This document shows, piece by piece, positions 59,800-64,000 of a stretch of DNA of 64,000 bases (positions within the stretch are counted from its first letter, which is position 1; the number at the start of each line of letters is the position of its first letter). The translations under genes and the position numbers were made by a program. The notes beneath the pieces are model-generated. The model worked only from the letters and a program-made list of their open reading frames with translations. It did no database searches and had not been told where the DNA came from. The DNA comes from Longimicrobium sp. (GTDB taxonomy: Bacteria; Gemmatimonadota; Gemmatimonadetes; Longimicrobiales; Longimicrobiaceae), in contig NZ_DASVSF010000099.1 of assembly GCF_036388275.1 (NCBI RefSeq), forward strand, positions 6,272 to 70,271, written 5' to 3'.

Positions 59800-61148
59800 G
59801 CATCCTGGCGACCCTCGTCGCCCTTTCGGTCCTGATCCTCATCCACGAGCTGGGGCACTTCTTCGCCGCCAAGTCGGTGGACATTGCCGCGCCCACCTTT
59901 TCCCTGGGGCTGGGGCCGCGCGTGGCGGGCTTCAAGTGGGGCGAAACGGACTTCGTGATCTCGGCCATCCCGCTGGGCGGCTACGTGAAGATGGCGGGGA
60001 TGGAGGACGACGAGGCCATGGAGGTGCTGGAGGGCGGCGAAAAGGCGCCCCCGGTGGACCCCGCGAGGACCTTCGACGCCAAGCCCATCTGGGCGCGCAC
60101 CTGGGTAATCTCGGCCGGGGTGATCATGAACCTGGTCTTCGCCCTGGTCGCCAACATCGTGCTGGCCGCCGGGCAGGGCGAGCCGTACATCGGCACGCGG
60201 CAGGTGGCGCCCATGCACGAGTTGGGCGGCAGCGCCGCACAGCTGCGCCAGATCCCCGTCGGGGCCGAGATCGTGTCCGTCGGCGGGCAGCCGGTGGCCC
60301 ACTGGGACGCGATGCAGCGCGCGTTGGCAGACGCCCCCGCGGGCGCGGTCGCCGTCGGCGTGGCGGGCCAGGCGCCGGTTACGCTGACCCTCCCCGAGCG
60401 GGGCCGCAGCCGCGACACGCTTCAGCAGGCCCTGCGCTTCTTCAGCCCGCCGGTCGTGGGGGGCGTGCTTCCCGATCGTTCCGCCGCCAAGGCAGGGCTG
60501 CGGCCCAACGACCGCATCGTGGCGCTCAACGGACAGCCCGTTACGGCGTGGCACGAGGCGGTGGAGCAGTTCCGGAACAGCCCCGGCAAGCCCGTGAAGG
60601 TCGACGTGCAGCGCGGCGGCGAACGGGTGTCGCTGACCCTCACTCCGGCCGCCGAAGAAGAGAAGGTGAACGGGCAGAAGCGGATGGTGGGGAAGATCGG
60701 AGCGGTGGAGCTTCCGCTGATCCACCACCGGAAGCTGGGGTTCGGGGCGGCGATCGGCCACGGGTGGAACGAGACCGTGGGCATGGTGGAGCTGCTGCTG
60801 ACCACGCTGCGCGACCTGGTGACCGGCGCGCTGTCGCCACGCAACCTGGGCGGCCTGCTTTCCATCGGCGAGGCGTCGGGGCAGAGCGCCGAGCAGGGCG
60901 GATGGAGCTTCCTGTACTTCCTGGCGCTGCTCTCGGTGAACCTGGCCGTGCTGAACCTGCTCCCCATCCCCATCCTCGACGGCGGACACCTGATGTTCCT
61001 GCTGGTGGAGGCGGTGCGCGGCCGGCCGCTGTCGGTAGAGGCGCGCATCCGCCTTTCGCACGTGGGGCTGATCATCGTCGTGGGGCTGATGCTGTGGGCC
61101 AACGGCAACGACGTGGTGCGCTACGTGGAGCGCTTCCTCAGCCGCTGA
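59790..61148 (+). CDS. rseP: RseP-type site-2 membrane protease
   Basis: Intramembrane zinc protease that cuts membrane-bound anti-sigma factors or signal peptides. The 452 residues have HELGHFFAAK (HExxH) in the first helix, two PDZ-like regions (about 125-200 and 220-300; VPDRSAAKAGLRPNDRIVAL-type block) and NLLPIPILDGGHL (the LDG motif) near the end. The start is a GTG at 59790 within the dxr 3' end, so translation is probably coupled. uppS-cdsA-dxr-rseP is a widely conserved order. Confidence 0.94.
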   Translation: MLLSILATLVALSVLILIHELGHFFAAKSVDIAAPTFSLGLGPRVAGFKWGETDFVISAIPLGGYVKMAGMEDDEAMEVLEGGEKAPPVDPARTFDAKPIWARTWVISAGVIMNLVFALVANIVLAAGQGEPYIGTRQVAPMHELGGSAAQLRQIPVGAEIVSVGGQPVAHWDAMQRALADAPAGAVAVGVAGQAPVTLTLPERGRSRDTLQQALRFFSPPVVGGVLPDRSAAKAGLRPNDRIVALNGQPVTAWHEAVEQFRNSPGKPVKVDVQRGGERVSLTLTPAAEEEKVNGQKRMVGKIGAVELPLIHHRKLGFGAAIGHGWNETVGMVELLLTTLRDLVTGALSPRNLGGLLSIGEASGQSAEQGGWSFLYFLALLSVNLAVLNLLPIPILDGGHLMFLLVEAVRGRPLSVEARIRLSHVGLIIVVGLMLWANGNDVVRYVERFLSR

Positions 61149-61170
61149 AACGCGCGGCCGGGGCGCGCAC

Positions 61171-61200
61171 TTGAACGCGCCCCCCATTTGGTGCTACATT
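61171..61200 (+). promoter_or_regulatory. Promoter of the DksA/TraR-type gene
   Basis: TTGAAC (61171-61176), 18-nt spacer, TACATT (61195-61200) with an extended -10 TGC just before it. About 105 nt of leader to the ATG. Confidence 0.6.
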
Positions 61201-61309
61201 TCCCGGCTGTTCCGCACCTCTGCCGGGAACGGATGTTCGTTCGTTCGGGCGCGCCCCGCTCCGGGGCTTCCTGCGCCGGGCCACACCAGTGACAGTCGAG
61301 ACAGGCGAC

Positions 61310-61690
61310 ATGGATCGGACCCAAATCGAATCCATCGAGCGTCTTCTTGTGCGCGAGCGCGACAAGATCAGGCGTTCCATCGGCCGCTTCCAGCAGCACT
61401 CCGTCAGCCGCGACTCTGCCGACGCGGACCTTTCCAGCTATTCGTTCCACATGGCCGACCAGGGCACCGACGCCATGGAGCGCGAGAAGTCGTTCCTGTT
61501 CGCCAGCAAGGAAGGGCGCTACCTGTACCGCATCGAGGAGGCGCTGCGCCGGCTGTACACCGAGCCCGAGGCGTTCGGCATCTGCCACGGCTGCCAGAAC
61601 GAAATCCCCTTCCAGCGCCTGGAGGCGCTGCCGCACGCGCGCTACTGCCTGGACTGCAAGCGCCGCGAAGAAGACGAAAAGGCGGCCTGA
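61310..61690 (+). CDS. DksA/TraR-type C4 zinc-finger protein
   Basis: A 126-residue likely RNA-polymerase secondary-channel regulator. A long coiled coil (ESIERLLVRERDKIRRSIGRF; AMEREKSFLFASKEGRYLYRIE) precedes the C4 finger CHGCQNEIP with YCLDC about 15 residues later. Length and layout match the DksA family; the tip acidic residues (DSADADLSS region) fit. ATG at 61310; a GTG 21 nt upstream is possible. Confidence 0.9.
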   Translation: MDRTQIESIERLLVRERDKIRRSIGRFQQHSVSRDSADADLSSYSFHMADQGTDAMEREKSFLFASKEGRYLYRIEEALRRLYTEPEAFGICHGCQNEIPFQRLEALPHARYCLDCKRREEDEKAA

Positions 61691-61700
61691 AGAACTTAGC

Positions 61701-61794
61701 TTCACGCGGAGGGCGCAGGGAAAACGGAGAGGACGCAGAGAAACGATGGTGTTTCTCTGCGTCCTCTCCTTCATCTCTGCGTCCTCTGCGTGAA
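61701..61794. repeat. Long imperfect AG/CT-rich inverted repeat
   Basis: Two 44-nt arms (61701-61744 and 61751-61794) pair at 38 positions plus three G-T wobbles; the inner 19 bp are perfect, loop 6 nt. Lies just after the DksA-type gene and before the cytochrome gene, where it may act as terminator. Confidence 0.85.
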
Positions 61795-61887
61795 TCAGTT
61801 CACGAAGAAAGTTCGTGCATTCGCGCGGTGCGCCGCTTACTGTTCAAGGATGATGCGGGTCGTCCTTCCTTCGCGGCGGAGGCAACA

Positions 61888-63843
61888 ATGTGGACCAGGC
61901 GTGGAGTGGCGGGATGGGTGGTTCTGCTGGCGGTGGTGCCCTCGCTCGCCTGCGAGGGCGGGCAAGGAGGTGACGGTGGGGAGAAGGGCGCAGACGGGCC
62001 GGTGGTGAGCGCCGACAGCGTCAAGGTGGGGCCGCTCACCCCCGAGCAGCGGGAGCAGTTCTATCACCTGGCCGAGGGAAGCGAGATCCTTCCCTACGCC
62101 TGGATCCGGGCGCTGCGCAACCCCGCCGACCGGTCGAAGTTCTTCCTGGAGTCTCCGGAGCGGTTCGGCCTGATCGCCGACTCCGCCAACGCGGACGGGC
62201 TTCCCGTGGGGGTGACGGTGGCCACCACGGTCGACACGCGGTTCCTGGGCGTTCGCATGCTGGGCTTCAACTGCTCGGCGTGCCACGTGAACGAGATCAC
62301 GTACGGGGGCAACCGGCTGCGCATCGACGGCGCGCCCAGCCGGTTCAACACCGACGTGTTCGGGAACGACCTCACGCAGGCCATGAAGGAAACGCTCAAG
62401 CCGGCGCACCTGGTGCAGTTCATCCTCGACCTGCTGCGCCACCGGGAGCCCAATGCCGGGCCGCCCAGCCACCGGCTGAACCACAGCAGCCATCCGTCCG
62501 CCCGGCAGATGCTGGAGGGCCTGGTCGACGCGGAGCGTACCGCCGCCGAGGCGGCGTTCCTGGGGGAGCTTGGCCAGGCGCTGCGGGCCGACTCGGCGGC
62601 AAGCGCCGCCGTGAACCTGCACTACCTGCCGTTCGACAGCGCGGCGCCCGGGTTCCAACAGCTGATGCAGCGCTACAACCAGGAAAGCCTGGGCGCCGCG
62701 CACGCCCGGCTGCGCGCGGCACTTCCGCAGGAGCCGGCCGTGGCTTCCGACGCGCAGGCCACCGCGGCCCGGCACGCCTCGCTGGGCGAAATCCTGGTGA
62801 TCGCCCGAATGCTGCGCGACCGCATCGAGTTCATGGCGTCGGTCGCCGGCAACACGCCCAAGGTGCCCACCACCGCCGACGGTCCCGGCCGGGTGGACGC
62901 GTTCGGGGTGGCGCGCAACCGCCTGTACCCCAACGACCCGGTGCCGACCACCGCGCCGGTGAGCTTTCCGCACCTGTGGGGGTTCGCGCAGAACGTGTGG
63001 CTGCACTACGACGCCAACACCAACTCGGTGATGGAGCGCAACCTGGGACAGGCGCTGGGCGTGGGCGGCGTCTACGACCCGGTGACCCTGAGGTCGACGC
63101 TGAACCCCATCAACCTCCACCGGCTGGAACTGCTGGCGCGGCAGCTTCCGGAGCCCACGTGGCCGGCGTTCTTCCCGCCCATCGACCGGGCCAAGGCAGC
63201 GCAGGGGGAGCCGCTCTTCGGCACGTACTGCGCGGGGTGCCACCAGGACCCGCCCGCCCGTGACGCCTGCTACCCGCTGGAGTCCATCGGGACCGACGCC
63301 CTGCGGGCCGTCAACTTCACGGAGCCGCTCGGCAACGGCCGGTTTACCGACTCGGTGGCGCCGGTGCTGCACAAGATGAAGACCGCGGCGTACGAAACGT
63401 TCAAGGTTCCGCCCGCCCAGCGGCAGGTGATGAACGGCATTCCGGACAGCGCCGTGGTGTGGCGCACCACCGGGCAGTACGGCATCCGCACGCTGCGAGG
63501 CACCTGGGCCACCGCGCCCTACCTGCACAATGGCTCCGTCCCCAGCCTGTACGAGCTGCTGCTGCCCGCGGCCCGGCGAAGCACCACGTTCCCGGTGGGA
63601 CACGCCGAGTACGACCCCATCCGCGTGGGCTACGCCATGAACGCGCCCGCCGGCACGGCCCGGTTCACCACCACGGTTCCCGGGAACAGCAACCAGGGCC
63701 ACGAGTTCGGCACCGACCTCAGCGACGTCGAGCGCTGGGCGCTGGTGGAGTACCTGAAGACGCTGGGCGCCTATACGGGTTCCCGGCCGCAGCCCGTGGG
63801 AACCCCCTGCCCCAACCTGAACGGGCCCATCCAGCGCCGCTGA
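61888..63843 (+). CDS. Di-heme cytochrome c protein, BCCP/MauG/RoxA-like
   Basis: A 651-residue exported haem protein. Signal peptide with lipobox-like PSLAC. Two CxxCH sites: CSACHVNE at about residue 130 and CAGCHQDP at about 450. Around the first is GFNCSACHVNEITYGGN; before the second is the block FPHLWGFAQNVWLHYDANTN, then MERNLGQALGVGG, seen in RoxA-type di-heme oxygenases and relatives. The C-terminal GIRTLRGTWATAPYLHNGSVPSLYELL is the usual end motif of BCCP-type cytochromes. Length fits RoxA/RoxB (about 650-700) better than BCCP (about 330). Ribosome site GGAGG, 6 nt. Peroxidase or oxygenase action is inferred. Confidence 0.86.
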   Translation: MWTRRGVAGWVVLLAVVPSLACEGGQGGDGGEKGADGPVVSADSVKVGPLTPEQREQFYHLAEGSEILPYAWIRALRNPADRSKFFLESPERFGLIADSANADGLPVGVTVATTVDTRFLGVRMLGFNCSACHVNEITYGGNRLRIDGAPSRFNTDVFGNDLTQAMKETLKPAHLVQFILDLLRHREPNAGPPSHRLNHSSHPSARQMLEGLVDAERTAAEAAFLGELGQALRADSAASAAVNLHYLPFDSAAPGFQQLMQRYNQESLGAAHARLRAALPQEPAVASDAQATAARHASLGEILVIARMLRDRIEFMASVAGNTPKVPTTADGPGRVDAFGVARNRLYPNDPVPTTAPVSFPHLWGFAQNVWLHYDANTNSVMERNLGQALGVGGVYDPVTLRSTLNPINLHRLELLARQLPEPTWPAFFPPIDRAKAAQGEPLFGTYCAGCHQDPPARDACYPLESIGTDALRAVNFTEPLGNGRFTDSVAPVLHKMKTAAYETFKVPPAQRQVMNGIPDSAVVWRTTGQYGIRTLRGTWATAPYLHNGSVPSLYELLLPAARRSTTFPVGHAEYDPIRVGYAMNAPAGTARFTTTVPGNSNQGHEFGTDLSDVERWALVEYLKTLGAYTGSRPQPVGTPCPNLNGPIQRR

Positions 63844-63864
63844 CTGAAGAACTGCAGCTTCACG

Positions 63865-64000
<136 letters not shown>

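Overview
The window is a very GC-rich bacterial chromosome segment with dense coding, frequent 4-base ATGA/GTGA gene overlaps, many lipoproteins, a SusC/SusD-type outer-membrane pair and a TonB-dependent receptor. Together with several short repeat families this suggests a diderm of the Gemmatimonadota, most likely a Longimicrobium-like lineage; that assignment is an inference from gene content and style, not a proof. No rRNA, tRNA or CRISPR array was recognised.

Left part (1-24.7 kb), mostly housekeeping: the 3' part of a PAS/histidine kinase; then on the minus strand a lytic transglycosylase, moaC, plsC, thiL and a long aconitase (acnA). A GroES-like gene and a small Y1 (IS200-like/RAYT-type) transposase follow; the transposase is bracketed by 55-bp near-perfect inverted REP-like repeats. 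Next come an orphan antitoxin-like gene, a CDF metal exporter, lgt, a YfgM-like protein and pyruvate phosphate dikinase (ppdK). A catDE-like DoxX + extradiol dioxygenase pair sits behind a consensus promoter that carries a palindromic operator. A translationally coupled comEC / HELVH-protein / fbp set, a LapA-like protein and miaB complete this part.

Middle (24.8-37.5 kb): a VapBC-like toxin-antitoxin pair, then a minus-strand surface-glycan cluster reading from 37.5 kb down to 25.7 kb. It holds two sugar-nucleotide epimerase/dehydratases, an MDR dehydrogenase, a Gfo/Idh/MocA oxidoreductase, a GT4 glycosyltransferase and three CgeB-like glycosyltransferases. It ends in two tandem paralogous lipoproteins of unknown family that share all 18 non-lipidated cysteines and several histidine motifs. 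These two are the best candidate here for an undescribed system.

Right part (37.8-64 kb): glyA; a run of exported proteins (an M20 peptidase, HAF-repeat, OB-fold-like, barrel-like and RCC1-repeat proteins and very small lipoproteins); a possible small RNA/attenuator with a tiny basic ORF at 47.2-47.5 kb; an SDR, a luciferase-like monooxygenase, the SusD/SusC pair, a DHA2 efflux pump and a Phd/ParE-type toxin-antitoxin pair. Then comes the envelope/isoprenoid operon uppS-cdsA-dxr-rseP, a DksA/TraR-type zinc-finger gene and a large di-heme cytochrome c of the BCCP/RoxA type. The window ends inside the 3' end (domains V and VI) of a minus-strand group II intron.

Repeats: an octamer tandem repeat (GTGCGNNA) at five places, REP-like palindromes of one family at four places, and long AG/CT-rich hairpins in three 3' regions, two of them between convergent genes.
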